Of a DNA stretch of 64,000 bases, positions 10,672-21,421 are shown one piece after another. Source of the DNA: Phytoseiulus persimilis (lineage: Eukaryota; Arthropoda; Arachnida; Mesostigmata; Phytoseiidae); NCBI GenBank assembly GCA_037576195.1, contig CM075101.1:2852001-2916000 (forward strand), in the 5' to 3' direction. How positions within the stretch are numbered: position 1 is the stretch's first letter; every line of letters starts with the position of its first letter. The notes under the pieces are model-generated. The model searched no databases, was not told the DNA's origin, and saw nothing but the letters and a program-made list of their open reading frames with translations. The position numbers and the translations under genes were made by a program.

Positions 10672-11535
10672 CCGGCCAAGTCGGGTCCGAACGGGAGCGT
10701 TCCCATAACTGCTGCACTTTTACCCCTTTGAATCTCGATTGACAGTCTTTGCAGAAGGAATTCTGACGCCCTTCTGTCCCCCGAAGTTGCCTCTATTCGG
10801 CGTCCGAGGTCTTTGGGGAAGGCCTCGGTGGACTTGCCCACAACGCCCAGGGTCTCGAAAGCGATAGGTTGAACAATGTAACGGCTCTCGAGCTCGCGGT
10901 ACTTCGTGAGTTTGCTGGTTCGGGCTAAGTCTGCGTTGGCGCCGGCCTCTCTGACTGCGGCTGCTCGGTGCGACGGAGCAAGGGTGTCCCACACAGTTGC
11001 GTCCCATACGAGCGACCTCTCCGCGGCCCATGATGACAGTGTAATGCCATCGGGACGGAGTGCCGAGTTCCCCGATAGGCCGGTGGCTTCAAGCTGGCTG
11101 GCGATCATTGCGGAACCGAGCGCACGAGAGATAACGGCGTTAAGAGCTCTGTGGCAAGGATGGCGGCCCGCCACAACAGCAGAGACCGTGGTCACCCAAC
11201 GCGGATACGGTGGAGCTGCACCTGGCACACAGATGAGGTGCGCACAGGGGAAGCCCCAGGCGGAGACCGGCATCGATGCCAAGTGTGGTGTTGTCCAGCA
11301 TCGTGCCAACCGAAGGTGAGGGAATGGCGAAGAGCCATTTGCCGCTGCTGGGGTGGAACGCCGCCTTGAGTCTTGCGCGCTCGATGTCTGCGGAGGTGAG
11401 CTCTGCCTCTCTGAACTGTACCACAATGCTGTCGAGCGCCGCCTTGGCCATCTTGTCCGGAGTCGTGAGCCACCGCTCCCGAAAAGTCTGCAGTTGGCCG
11501 TCGATCATCGCTCCGAGCTGTGCATCCACGGCCGT
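10672..11535 (-). pseudogene. R2-like C-terminal zinc finger and PD-(D/E)XK endonuclease
   Basis: After the G-run frameshift: IDAGLRLGLPLCAPHLCA and CSSTVSALGDHGLCC (the Cys-rich His-containing finger before the nuclease). After a further frameshift near 11170: RALNAVISRALGSA, then RPDGITLSSWAAERSLVWDA, which has the PD and the second Asp of the nuclease. KLTKYRELESRYIVQPIAFE and FLLQRLSIEIQRGKSAAV follow. This is the restriction-like endonuclease that R2-type elements use to cut target DNA. Confidence 0.75.
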
Positions 11536-11548
11536 CGGGGGGGGGGGG

Positions 11549-12475
11549 AGAAACGCGCTGTCAGCTCTCTGGACTGGAACAGGGAGGCCAAGTGAGCGGT
11601 GTCAGCACATCTCAAGACACAGAGTAGACGAAGAGCCGAGAGGCTGCAGCGAACGAGGAAGAGGGCTGGATGAGCGTCGAGGATAGGCAGCCTAAAGCAC
11701 CACAGCTCCATCAGCGATAACTTCTTGTCGTGGATCCCCGAGACAGACTGGCTGTTCAGGGGAGCTCCGAGCAGCTCAAGCTGCGAGTTCTCCAGGAGAC
11801 GGGCGTTGGGTAGTAAGTCACGCACAGCCCGGAGGCACTCGGAGCGCGCGTGGGTATCCTCGGAGAGAACCGCTACCTCGCACTTCGCATCGTTGAAACA
11901 CAAGCCCGAGACCTCGGCGAATGATCTGACTCTCTGGATGTCCGCCATAACGGATTCCATTGATCCACCGAGTGTGCCATCGTCGAGGAACCAGGGCCTG
12001 AATTCCGATTCCAGCGTGGACACGAGTTTCTGCAAAGCGGCGGAGAAGAGAGGGGGGCCCCAAGGATCTCCCTGCTGCACCCCACTTCTCGACAGAATGA
12101 TCTGGTCCTCCCAGAAAAGTTTGCTGGAGCTTCGGTAAGCCTGATGGATCATGGGATGGAGCGAACGAAAGTTTGACCGGATCGTTTCGAGTATGAAATC
12201 TTTGCGGAGAGAATTGAATGCATTCGCGAAGTGCAATTTGACGAGAATCTTGCCGGACCCCCTGTTCACCTCCAAGAAGCTGGTGGCAGCGTGTACGGCG
12301 GCCTCACAGCCACCCTCCACGGCGAAACCCAGCTGGGTGGGCGCAATGAACTCACGGATAGACTCTCGGAACTTTCTGACAGCAACCTTGGCTGCAAGGC
12401 GTCTCAGCGTGTTGCCGATAGCGATAGGCCGGATCCCGCCGTCCCTCTTGCGTAGCGCGGACAGATTTGCACCAT
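11549..12475 (-). pseudogene. R2-like reverse transcriptase domain
   Basis: RT palm and thumb: IRPIAIGNTLRRL, PTQLGFAVEGGCEAAVHA, GVQQGDPWGPPLFSAAL (motif B) and WFLDDGTLGG (motif C with the two Asp intact). In motif A the usual K-x-D-F-x-N-A-F reads KLHFANAFNS, so the catalytic Asp is replaced by His and the enzyme should be inactive. LLENSQLELLGAPL follows. The frame breaks at the 12-G run. Confidence 0.75.
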
Positions 12476-14523
12476 AAAACGTATCCCATAACGAAATCCG
12501 GAAGTCTTCCGTTGATCACCATCGTGCAGAATTTGGTGAGGGCTCCAACCAGAGGGCATGAGTCCTTAACGATGAGATCCTTGAGGTGACGCGGGCGGAT
12601 TCCATCCGGACCTCCATTCGAGCTGCTAGGGAAGCTAAGGATGGCTGCACGAATCTCAGGATCCGAGAGCCGTACCTCATCGACGGAAGAAGTTGGCCTA
12701 GGCGCCGAAGGAAACACCGCAGAGGGAGGAGAGTCAGGGTGCTTGGCCTCGAGGGTCTGCCGCGTCTCGTCGTCAGCGGGTGCGGTGACGTCGGTCGAGA
12801 GCAGCGTGCGGGCCGCAGCGGATACATCGCCCTGTGCGAGCTTTAGCTGGACAAGCCGGGGCAGCCGCGAGGGGCTCTCGATTTGGGAAGAAAGATCACT
12901 GGACGTGGAGGCGGGATGCAGTCGGGCAACGAGGGCGTAAGTTTCGTGAAATCTATTGAGGTTCTCGAGGATCAGCGACGAAAGTGTTCTGCCGCGAACC
13001 CTCTCGATGGGAACGGTGAGGACAGCGGACGTGAAAGAATACAGCGCAGACCAGGAGGCCAAGTCGTTGGCTGAGCAAACAGAATTGAGCACCTCCGTGA
13101 GCTCCGCGGCCACCGTGGCTCGGATACTGCGAGAGATGATGGAGATGAGCTTTGCGCTCTTTCTGTAGGTGTTTATGCGCTTGATGAGAACGTCGAGAGT
13201 CTCTGGCGCGGCCTGCGACGCAGAGGGAAGTGACGAGGGAGCGATAGATGACGTATATGGTTGACTAGAAGTCGTTGTGCGGTTGGGAGGATGCATGCGG
13301 CCCATGTGTACACGGAGACCGCGATAATTGACAGCGACGAAGGCGCACGACGAACAGAGAAACCCCGAGGAGGAAGGAGCAGATGCACCGCTCACACCTG
13401 TTTGTGAATCTCGGCTGGTCAGTTGCGCGTTGACCCCCGGCAGGGTTGTGACAACTGGAATGTTGTCTTCCGCCGCTGTGCTCGGGAGCAGCGCCGACCG
13501 TCGCCAGGACTCGAGGATCTTCAATCGGACGGGGCAAGCTCCGTATTTCGCAGAGTGCGAACCGGTGCAGTTGGCGCAGCGCTCCGGCTTGGAGCAGTTC
13601 TTCGACGAGTGGCCGCGCTCCGAACAACGACGACATACGGAAACGTCTGCTGGCACCTGGCAGTTCTTAGAAACATGTCCGAAAGCGTTACAGCGATAGC
13701 ACTGCAGCGGCTCAAAGTGTGCAACCACCGCATGTAGATTCAGACCGATGCAGACTTGCTCAGGGATTGATAACCCATCCGCGAACGTCAGCATCACTCG
13801 GTCCGTTTGAACGAGAGCTCCCAGGCGAGTATCACGAGCCTTGACGCGAACCGCTTCGGTGACGCCGACTCTCTTGAGAGACTCCAGTAGCACGGACTCC
13901 GGGAAGGACCGGTGAACACCATACACCATGCCCTTAGAGATGACCCTCGGCTTGGATTCCCTGGGGGTGACCGCCACTCCCGCAAGAGTCTGGAGTCCGG
14001 TGAGAGCCGCTACGTCCTCGGCGTTGTCCACTTCCACCACTAGCTCGCCGTTCGCAGTCATCCACGTCTCTGTCAGCTTGCCCTTCATGAGCTTAGCCGC
14101 AGCCAAAGAGGTCGCCGTAATGTCCTTTATGTCGCCGGAGAATATGATCGCTCGCTTTCTCTGAAGAAAACGGAGTTTCCGGCTCTTCGGGCACTCGAAT
14201 TCCCCGCCATCCGCCGTGTCGACGTGCATGTCACCGGTGTCGTCGGTGTCCTCTACAACGTCGTCGACCCGAGCATTCTTCGGCGGCGGCTTCGAGCCGC
14301 TATCGCCCGTGCTCGACGTCGCTGAGGCTGCAGACAACGAGCGCTTTTTCCCGCCAGTTTCAGAAACCGTATGCTCCAATGCGGCGAGATCGGATATCTT
14401 CGGTGGCTTTTGTGGATCAGAGAAATGAGAGGGAGAGGTGAGAGTAAACGTTAGGGTGCACTGAGGTCCGCTGGTTCGATGGCAGCGGTAACCGCGCGGG
14501 TTTAGATCCGAGAACTCGATCAA
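12476..14523 (-). pseudogene. R2-like polyprotein, N-terminal part (CCHC + C2H2 + start of RT)
   Basis: The first 680 or so codons are uninterrupted. After a Ser-rich basic region come three CCHC-type knuckles: CYRCNAFGHVSKNC, CRRCSERGHSSKNC and a third CANCTGSHSAKYGAC. A C2H2 finger (CSSCAFVAV...HMGRMH) follows, as in R2-type proteins. After about 250 residues comes the RT entry GGPDGIRPRHLKDL. The frame shifts near 12475; the next frame continues with GANLSALRKRDGGIRPIAIG. Gag-like tandem CCHC knuckles together with a C2H2 finger in one protein is less usual than the one to three C2H2 fingers of classical R2. Confidence 0.75.
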
Positions 14524-14529
14524 AACTCA

Positions 14530-15141
14530 ACTTCGCCGGCAGCTCTCACAAACGCGTGTGGTCACTACCGAAGTCGAACTTCGAACTTAAATTCATGTAT
14601 GATAAAATTAGGAAATGGGAAAGTGGTGAAAAGACCAATCTCGTCGTTATTTCCTCTGAGTTTCGAGTGAGGATTGAAAGCTAAGGTTTTCTCGGGAGAG
14701 AGAATCAGAAAGAAAAAAATAATGAAAAAAAAAGAAGATGAGAATGAAGCCCTGTCGGTGTGATCGCCGTACCCTTTTGAGAGCGCTGCCGTCCTGCGAG
14801 ATCGATACCGTCCCGAAGACTTGCTACGCCCTGAATAGTGACAGACCTCTTCGAGTACCCGGGGAGTGTGTGGCGGACAAGCCGCCACGGAAAGATTTCA
14901 TGTTTCCAGGCCTCTTGTAATTCTATACAATAACGAATAAATACCAACGTCCTCTTGGCGGAGTCCGACTGCCGGTCGGGGATGACGAATCTGACACGAG
15001 ATATATTCGGTCGGAATCGCCGTCACCAGCCAGCAGTCGACAGGTCATCCAACCAGTGGTCGATGCTCCGCTCAAGAGCTGTATCGTTTCAATCAGAATA
15101 ACGAAGTCATCATCAGGCTTTGGTGGTGACAATCCTATCGT
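14530..15141. other. Unassigned interval 5' of BEL fragment
   Basis: No recognisable gene. Ser/Pro-rich plus-strand coding-like sequence (15000-15140) leads directly into the BEL motif at 15142 and may be part of the same decayed polyprotein. Confidence 0.3.
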
Positions 15142-16050
15142 GGGAACGAACACCAAAAAGGTGGGGGGGGTTAGTTGCGATCGAAACCCTGTTCGGGTAT
15201 TTTCTTTGCGGAATGGGCCAACATCAGGAAATCAAGTTAAATCCAGCACTCTTGAAAGTGATCCAACAAAAGTGAAAGTCATGGAACGGCGGAGCGGAAA
15301 GCCAGCGAGGCGTCAGCGCGACGGTGTCTCTCGCGGCGACAGTTCGTTCGAAATACGATCCAGACGACATCTCGTTCCTGTGGGATACGGAGGTCCTCGG
15401 AGTCGAACCGTATTTCGAGGAAAATGGTGAAGTTCCTAACGAAGAGTTGACGGAATTCGTCCGTACAACCACCCAGAGAAAACCGGACGGCAGATATATT
15501 ATCCATTCACCGTTCGAACCGAACGAAGATACGTTGGGAGACAACCGCGAGCTGACGCTGCGGCGTCTGAAAAGTTTTTTTGGCTCAGACAAGAGGAAAT
15601 CAAGCGCTCTTAGAGGCAGTTGATGCCGAAACGGGGGACCTGTTGGATCAGGGTTTCATTGATTTCGCGGAATCCCCGAAATCGGGGGAACAATAACATT
15701 ATCCACCGCTGCTCGCGGTGATCAAAAAACAAGCTTCGGCGGAAGCCAAGATGAAAGTGAGAGTGGTGAACGATGCAAGTGCACGTTCGAGGAACGAAGC
15801 TGTCTTGAACGACGTGTTGTTTCAAGGCGAGAATCTCATCGCAGACATCGTCTCAGTCATACTCCAATCCCGGCAGCTTCCGATTGCGATTGCAGCTGAC
15901 ATAGAGAAAGCATACCTTCAGTTCGAGATAACTCCGGAACATAGGAAGTTTCTGAAATTCTTGTGGCCGTTGGGCATAAGTAAGAATCCGAGAGCCCCTC
16001 TCAGGGAAATGCAGTCGTGTGGGCTTTCTTTCGGGCCGGTCAGTGCGCCC
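15142..16050 (+). pseudogene. BEL/Pao pol fragment including start of reverse transcriptase
   Basis: Begins at NPIVGTNTKKVGG and continues with a near-identical relative of the pol region at 23300-23790: YDPDDISFLWDTEVLG, EELTEFVRTTTQRKPDGRY. After frameshifts and a stop near 15690 comes the RT core: VRVVNDASARSRNEAVLNDV, LPIAIAADIEKAYLQFEI (motif A Asp) and HRKFLKFLWP. This RT portion is absent from the complete BEL at 20953-27611, so the fragment shows what that copy has lost. It ends where a LINE tail begins. Confidence 0.8.
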
Positions 16051-16054
16051 TTAT

Positions 16055-16461
16055 GATAACAGTAGAGGCAGTCGACTGCTCGCGAATGCCAGAGCGGGAT
16101 GTCTACAGACTAGGAAATACCGGTCAAGATACATAGACATGCAAGCGACCTGCCAACGGTCCGGAAAGGAGGACGGAACTATGGAACATGTGCTTCTCGA
16201 ATGCGAAGAAATCCCAGATGCTGAGTGTACAATACAGAAAAGACTAGGACTATACGAAGAGAGCACACCAAGAATGATATTCGACACCAAGAGAATACTT
16301 GAGAGGTGGGAACGAAAAAAGGACCCAGACCGTATGGCCGGAAATAAGTAGAACCGCACCGTTGACCAGCTGAGTCATCGCCCCGTATCAAGGGTCTTCA
16401 GCTGTATTTGGAACGAAAATACAGCATGAAGATGGTCAATAAACAATCAATCAATCAATGA
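16055..16461 (+). pseudogene. LINE 3' end with (CAAT)n tail
   Basis: C-terminal Cys/His motif of a LINE ORF2: CQRSGKEDGTMEHVLLEC (C-x-n-H-x4-C type), then EIPDAECTIQKRLGLYEEST and a stop near 16350. About 100 bp of 3' UTR follows, ending in AATAAACAATCAATCAATCA at 16438-16457. A 5'-truncated copy with a short-repeat tail is what target-primed integration leaves. Confidence 0.72.
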
Positions 16462-16924
16462 ATCCGAAGCAATCTGCTGATCCTGGATGTGATCACGTCG
16501 AAGCGTGCCCCCCAATGAGAGCTCCCCGAAAATTCTATATCAGCGCTGTAGCACCAGCTTTTCTCGACATATGGCGATTTCAAGCCATGGCTCGATTCCG
16601 TCATTGCCGCCTAACGAGGGGTCAGGATTTGATACTTGCTGTGGTTGCTCCGCACGGGGTCCGACTAATTCGAAGGAATTCCCAGCGAAAGGAAGGACAT
16701 GGGCCAGCGGCCCCCTCCCCTCCTCTTGCCTCGCCATTCACCCCAACTGTGACCCCCTCCATAGTATTCCCGGTATGCGAATCCTGACGATAAGGTGCAC
16801 AGTGCACCGGCCCGGTTTGACGCCAGCTATACTCCTTGGCCTCTCTTCGAGGTCATGGGATACCCACCCCTTGCATATTGTGGAATGTTTCAAAAGTATG
16901 GACGGGGAGACTTTTTGGGCACAA

Positions 16925-17045
16925 TTAAGGTGCTTTCGGGACCGCTCTGACCATATTCTCAGAAGTCTAGGGAGGGGATCCCGGGGTCGATCTCACCACA
17001 CTTTCCGGACTCTAGGAAGGTGATTCCGGTATCGATATCACCTGT
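16925..17045. repeat. Degenerate 45-bp-family repeats
   Basis: Two to three units of the form 'GACCATATTctcAGAAGTCTAGGGAGGGGATCCCGGGGTCGATCT', related to the minisatellite at 20557-20952 by the order AGTCT-GGAGGGG-GATTCCGG-ATCTGA. Confidence 0.45.
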
Positions 17046-17239
17046 CGGGGTATTCGAAAGTGCCGCCGATGATGAGTAAACTACACACGGTCATGTAAGA
17101 CGCATCAAATCACCGCCCGTTTTGCCTCCATTGGGGACTGGCGCATGACGAATGATTCGTGAGGATTCTGGAGGATCGAACATCAAATGAGGGTATCAAT
17201 CACTCTAGCCTCGATGTCTGATGAGCAACGAAGTCCAAG

Positions 17240-17303
17240 CTTGGGAGTCTGTCGTGGGCCACGACAGACTCCCAAGCCGACGATTGGAGTCGGCGACTCC
17301 AAT
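17240..17303. repeat. Two adjacent hairpins
   Basis: 17240-17276 is a perfect inverted repeat with 18-bp arms (CTTGGGAGTCTGTCGTGG) and a 1-base centre. It is followed at 17283-17303 by a second one (ATTGGAGTCG / GCGACTCCAAT). Function unknown; see findings. Confidence 0.8.
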
Positions 17304-18480
17304 GTTACGACTCGTGGCCGTTAGGCTCAATGCCATTCTTCGTCGAGTGTCGGTACCCAGGGCCTAGCTCAACCACGACGTATTCCGTCGTGGATTTGTT
17401 ATCAGTGAGGGGCTTGGAGAGCGCGAACGGAGTATGATTTTCTTTGGTACAAATCTTTGGAGTTTTTTTTCGTGACTCACATATGCTCCGTCGAATATGA
17501 GTGCTAGCCCGGTGCCCAGCCATCAGCATATAATCGACGAGCAGGGACCATGTAGTTGATAACATAAAGCATGCCCGCCTGGGATGAAGTGATCACAACT
17601 GATGTGCCAGCCGTTGGGAACTGGTATCCTACGGTGGCTGCTGCGCCAGTCCCCATTTCATGCGAAACAGGCGGTCATCTTGATCGACGGTTGTACGTAT
17701 TCCCGACTCACATTCCTGGAACTCGGAGCACGTGAGTGGGGGTCGCGAAAATCCACGAGTCCGAGTCTGCGACCCCTACTCGTGAGCATTCAGAAACATT
17801 TGGGGTTGCGGTGGAATGTTTCCGCAGGTTTTCTGTGAATTTTGAAATGTGGTGAAGCCTCGTTTCGCGATTCTCAGCTCAATGGGCTGTCGAGCGGATT
17901 CAGGCATCCCAGATTCCTCCGAGTGCGGCATTTCACCGTGCCAGTCGTGTATTTCCGGACACAGCGTCAGGGAACCTCACGGAATGCGATGCATCGGCCA
18001 TGGCTTCGGAGGATTCGCAGTTCCCGAGGTGTTCCCAGTGTTTCTGTGGCGCAAGACAGTGTTGTGTCAAATTTTTCGCAAGAAACGGAACATTCCCGCA
18101 ATAAAATCTGTCGATGAGGATGAGTATATGCTTGCGCTCAAACCGGCTCATTACGGGAAGAGAGTGCGGAAGCTGTTGGGATTATGATCCATGGACAGGC
18201 GTTCATTGGTATCCTCCAAGCTGAGTTATTGTAGTTCGAGCTGAACTGTAGTCGCGGTTATGAGCTATGTAGAAACCTCAATGGCTGCCCATCAGACGAC
18301 CAGGGGGCGCCACCGCTGGCGAGAGCTCGAGTCCGGTGAGGGGTTCCTTAAGAGGGCTTTGAGTCTGGTTTATTAAGCGGTCTGAATCGAGTCTCAGGCT
18401 ACTTTCTGTGAGGTTTCACAGTGTGTGGATCGCGTCACTGGTTCTTTGTGTCTTCGAAACGGCTTCGTTACCCGTGCAAG

Positions 18481-20349
18481 ATGAATTTCATCGATCTCCC
18501 CGAAGACGTCCTGTATCTCATCGCCCGAGAGCTGGATATCGTGAGCCTGGCGACTTTCCAAAGGCTGCATCCACGCCTTCTTCAAGCGTCGAATGGTGTT
18601 CGGAAGCTTTCCGTCAAGGCGGAGACCATCTCAGACGCAGAACTGGACTCGCTCGACATGAACGGGGGCAGGGTGTGCTCGCTCGACCTCCAGAACTGCG
18701 GGTCGTCTGGTGACCTCATCCAGGAAGTCATCATTCAGTGCCCCAACGCGACAGAGCTGAATTTGGTGAATTCGACCCTGCAGTACTCGAGAATCCTCGA
18801 GGTTCTCGAGCCGCTCAAGGAGCTGACAACATTGAAGCTCACTTTGACGGCTTCCGAAGACATCGTTCTAAGTGAGAGTCAACGTGCACTATTCCGAAAT
18901 GTTCGGAAGCTCTACGTGGAAATCAGGCCGTATCATCCGCCGATGGCGCTCCTGATCGATCTCATGAATGTCAGTGACTCGCTCGAGGAGTGCCACATCA
19001 ACATCGTCGGCGAAGCCAACTTCCCACACTGGAATGACGCCTTACTGCCCGTCTTGGAGGCGAAGCGATGGAGAACCCTCCACACATTCATCTGCACCAG
19101 TTATCACTCGAAGAACGAACGAGCTCGCATGAAGCTCTTGGAGTGCGTGTTCAGTGAAAACTGGAGTGAGGCAGTGGAGACATGGTTGCGCAGTGCGAAA
19201 AAATGCTTCATCTTCGAACGCGGGAACTTCAACGGGATTCCTGCCCGTTCTCAACCAGACGCCCACAGGAAACTCCAAGCTTTGAGCCGACACCTCGAGG
19301 TCGAGCTTACCGAAGAAAATGGTCGGGCGACCCTCTTCGAGTCCGAATGGGGGAAGCCCACTTCACTGCGCCTCGTCGACCCCACTCGTGCAGAGAACAT
19401 CCTTCGTTATCACGACTTGAATCGGTGCTTGTCGACAGCGCTGATCGAACTCGACTTCAGCAATTGCCACTGCGAGTTCAAGGACTCAACGAAGTTGGAC
19501 CTGGCAAATCTGGCTCCCTGCCTCGAAACACTGGCGGTTCCACAGTGTTTCCTCTTCCCGACTTGGCTGTCGGACGAGATTCGACGGCGGCCCGATTCAC
19601 CGAAACTATTTCCGAACACGCTGTCGGGTCTCAACAAATTGAGAAAGTTTATCGTAAAGGCGGAACAGCATAGGCCCGGCTGCGACACCATGGATTGCAG
19701 TTGTGATTCGGATTGGTATGCGTCAAAATGTTCGGGCTGCCGTGCGGCGCTCACTTCGATCAGGTTCCCCGTGTTGGAGCCTCTTGAGAGTCTCGAGGAG
19801 CTCACGCTAGACAACGTCTGGGCGACGAAATGCTTGTACCGAAGCTTGGCACATTCCAAGGTACATACTGTACGCTTAGGTTTGCGGGACTACAGCGAGG
19901 TGGAGGGCTTGCGGGGCTTCTTGAATGCCTGCTCAAGCTTGAAGAAACTCAAGCTCAGAGTTGGTGAGACTGTTACTCTCAGGACGGGACTTCCACACGA
20001 CTTCTGGAGGGATCTTGCTGAAGGACCCCACTTGAACCAGCTGTGCGTGGAAGCCGAACGCCCGAGGAGTCTTGCGGTGCCTGTTTTCGAGAGCTATATA
20101 GGGCGCATTCTCGAGAAGTCGGAGCTTTTCCACCTCCACAACCCTCGTCGAGGTGTGAGGGATTCGCTGGTGAGACGCTTCGTAAGCCTGAGGCCGCTGG
20201 AGGAACACGGGCGAAGGGTTCTCGTCGCGGAGAAATGCTCAACCGAAGGAGATCTGGGGGGTCGATTCGCGAACGGGCGTTTCCCCGGACGCGCCCTCTG
20301 TTCTGGCGAACCTCTCGTCGGCTATGTTAAACCGAGCGCATGGGAATGA
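18481..20349 (+). CDS. F-box protein with diverged leucine-rich repeats
   Basis: Intact single-exon gene of 622 codons. The frame is open from 18421, but the first ATG (18481) directly precedes the F-box, FIDLPEDVLYLIARELDIVS, so it is chosen as start. F-box proteins recruit substrates to SCF (Skp1-Cullin1) ubiquitin ligases. The F-box spans residues about 2-45. The rest alternates short hydrophobic strands and charged segments typical of irregular LRRs (LEELTLDNVWA, LKKLKLRVGETV, TELNLVNSTL). A Cys-rich insertion (CDTMDCSCDSDW...CSGC) lies near residues 400-425. No stop or frameshift breaks it, unlike everything around it, and codon use is orderly. No AATAAA is seen within 200 bp downstream. 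The substrate is unknown. It could be a member of an expanded lineage-specific F-box family. Confidence 0.85.
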   Translation: MNFIDLPEDVLYLIARELDIVSLATFQRLHPRLLQASNGVRKLSVKAETISDAELDSLDMNGGRVCSLDLQNCGSSGDLIQEVIIQCPNATELNLVNSTLQYSRILEVLEPLKELTTLKLTLTASEDIVLSESQRALFRNVRKLYVEIRPYHPPMALLIDLMNVSDSLEECHINIVGEANFPHWNDALLPVLEAKRWRTLHTFICTSYHSKNERARMKLLECVFSENWSEAVETWLRSAKKCFIFERGNFNGIPARSQPDAHRKLQALSRHLEVELTEENGRATLFESEWGKPTSLRLVDPTRAENILRYHDLNRCLSTALIELDFSNCHCEFKDSTKLDLANLAPCLETLAVPQCFLFPTWLSDEIRRRPDSPKLFPNTLSGLNKLRKFIVKAEQHRPGCDTMDCSCDSDWYASKCSGCRAALTSIRFPVLEPLESLEELTLDNVWATKCLYRSLAHSKVHTVRLGLRDYSEVEGLRGFLNACSSLKKLKLRVGETVTLRTGLPHDFWRDLAEGPHLNQLCVEAERPRSLAVPVFESYIGRILEKSELFHLHNPRRGVRDSLVRRFVSLRPLEEHGRRVLVAEKCSTEGDLGGRFANGRFPGRALCSGEPLVGYVKPSAWE

Positions 20350-20556
20350 TTCTGCTTCTGATAGGTATCCCTGGATATACATATATTGTATTTATAGGGA
20401 TGTTGTTTCGAACTGCGGCAATGAAGAATGAATATGAAATATCATGAAAACTACAATGAAAATTATTTATTTTAGCATGTACAGTGTTTATTCGTCGATG
20501 ATTGATGGTTCTAGTCTCAAACTACATCGGGTTATTCAGCTATAAGAGGTTTATGA

Positions 20557-20952
20557 GATGTTAAGATTCCGGGACCAATCTGGCCATTACTTTCCAACTC
20601 TGGAGGAGTGATTCCGAGACCAATCTGATCATCACCTTCCAACTCTGGAGGAGTGATTCCGGGACCAATCTGGCCATTACTTTCCAACTCTGGAGGAGTG
20701 ATTCCGGGACCAATCTGAGCATACTTTCCAACTCTGGAGGAGTGATTCCGGGACCAATCTGATCATTACTTTCCAACTCTGGAGGAGTGATTCCGGGACC
20801 AATCTGAGAATTACTTTCCAACTCTGGAGGAGTGATTCCGGGACCAATCTGAGCATTACTTTCCAACTCTGGAGGAGTGATTCCGGGACCAATCTGAGAA
20901 TTACTTTCCAACTCTGGAGGGGTGATTCCGGGACCAATCTGATCATTACTTC
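20557..20952. repeat. 45-bp minisatellite, left part of array
   Basis: About 8.8 head-to-tail copies of a 45-bp unit (GATTCCGGGACCAATCTGA, then KCATTACTTTCCAACTCTGG, then AGGAGT). CCAACTCTGG starts at 20594, 20639, 20684, 20728, 20773, 20818, 20863 and 20908. Because 45 is a multiple of 3, open frames run through it; they are not genes. The array is cut by the BEL insertion and resumes at 27612. Confidence 0.95.
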
Positions 20953-21304
20953 TGTTGCGGAATCTTCCAAGGTCTCTCCGGAGACTGTGGAGTTTCGGCA
21001 AGCTCAGAGTTTCTAGCGTTCCAGAAACGCTACTAGAGTATTATTACGGCCAGTGGATAGAGGGCCGAGAGTGCATATCTGTCCATCCGAAATAAACGAG
21101 CCAACGTTGCGGTGTGGTCGACTGTCTGCGAACAGCCGACAACACACAAGTTGCAACCCGACCGTGAGCGACACGCACACGGTGCGAGCGATACGCTTGC
21201 AAATCTCTTACCAAGTTCGCTTTGCGGAGTCCGGACAGGCGGCTGCGGCCAGTAGACCAACAACCAGTGTCTTTCCTCAAGGATCCCGAGCGGGTTTGGC
21301 AACA
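20953..21304 (+). repeat. BEL 5' LTR
   Basis: 352 bp, begins TGTTGCGGAATC and ends GGTTTGGCAACA. Compared with the 3' LTR it lacks two segments (about 21 and 29 bp) and differs by a few substitutions. Confidence 0.93.
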
Positions 21305-21305
21305 G

Positions 21306-21319
21306 TGGTGTCAGAATTG
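21306..21319 (+). promoter_or_regulatory. BEL primer-binding site
   Basis: TGGTGTCAGAATTG starts one base after the 5' LTR, where the 3' end (CCA) of a tRNA primer should pair. The tRNA was not identified. Confidence 0.6.
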
Positions 21320-21421
21320 TAGAAGAAGAACCCACGCACGCCGGCACGCGACACGTGGTGCTGAGTCATCAACTGAAGTCAAGCGGTTTGAAACCGACAC
21401 TGCGGTGTTTCCCCTTCCGAC

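Larger units (their letters stand above)
10662..14523 (-). mobile_element. R2-superclade-like non-LTR retrotransposon with restriction-like endonuclease
   Basis: Single-polyprotein LINE on the minus strand. The order is N-terminal basic region, CCHC knuckles, C2H2 finger, reverse transcriptase, Cys/His finger and PD-(D/E)XK endonuclease. There is no apurinic-type endonuclease, which places it with the R2/NeSL/CRE-type elements. At least three frameshifts break it: near 12475, at a run of 12 G at about 11535-11548, and near 11170. The 5' end may extend somewhat beyond 14523. Confidence 0.78.
16462..18480. other. Intergenic stretch upstream of the F-box gene
   Basis: No confident gene. It contains a degenerate pair of the 45-bp-family repeats (about 16925-17045) and a double hairpin (17240-17303). 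Open frames at 17602-17838 and 17849-18187 (plus) and 17305-17565 (minus) show no recognised domains; the 17849 frame starts with GTG, not ATG. No obvious TATA box precedes 18481. Confidence 0.4.

Noticed and set aside
11530-11550. Run of 12 G as a slippery recoding site
   Set aside because: A single homopolymer indel or sequencing slip is simpler, and the element has other lesions anyway.
12586-14428. Several plus-strand frames of 60-120 codons
   Set aside because: Shadows of the R2-like polyprotein on the other strand.
20561-21001. Long minus-strand open frame with a repeating 15-residue peptide
   Set aside because: The repeat unit is 45 bp, a multiple of three, so a satellite stays open by chance; no start, promoter or conserved ends.
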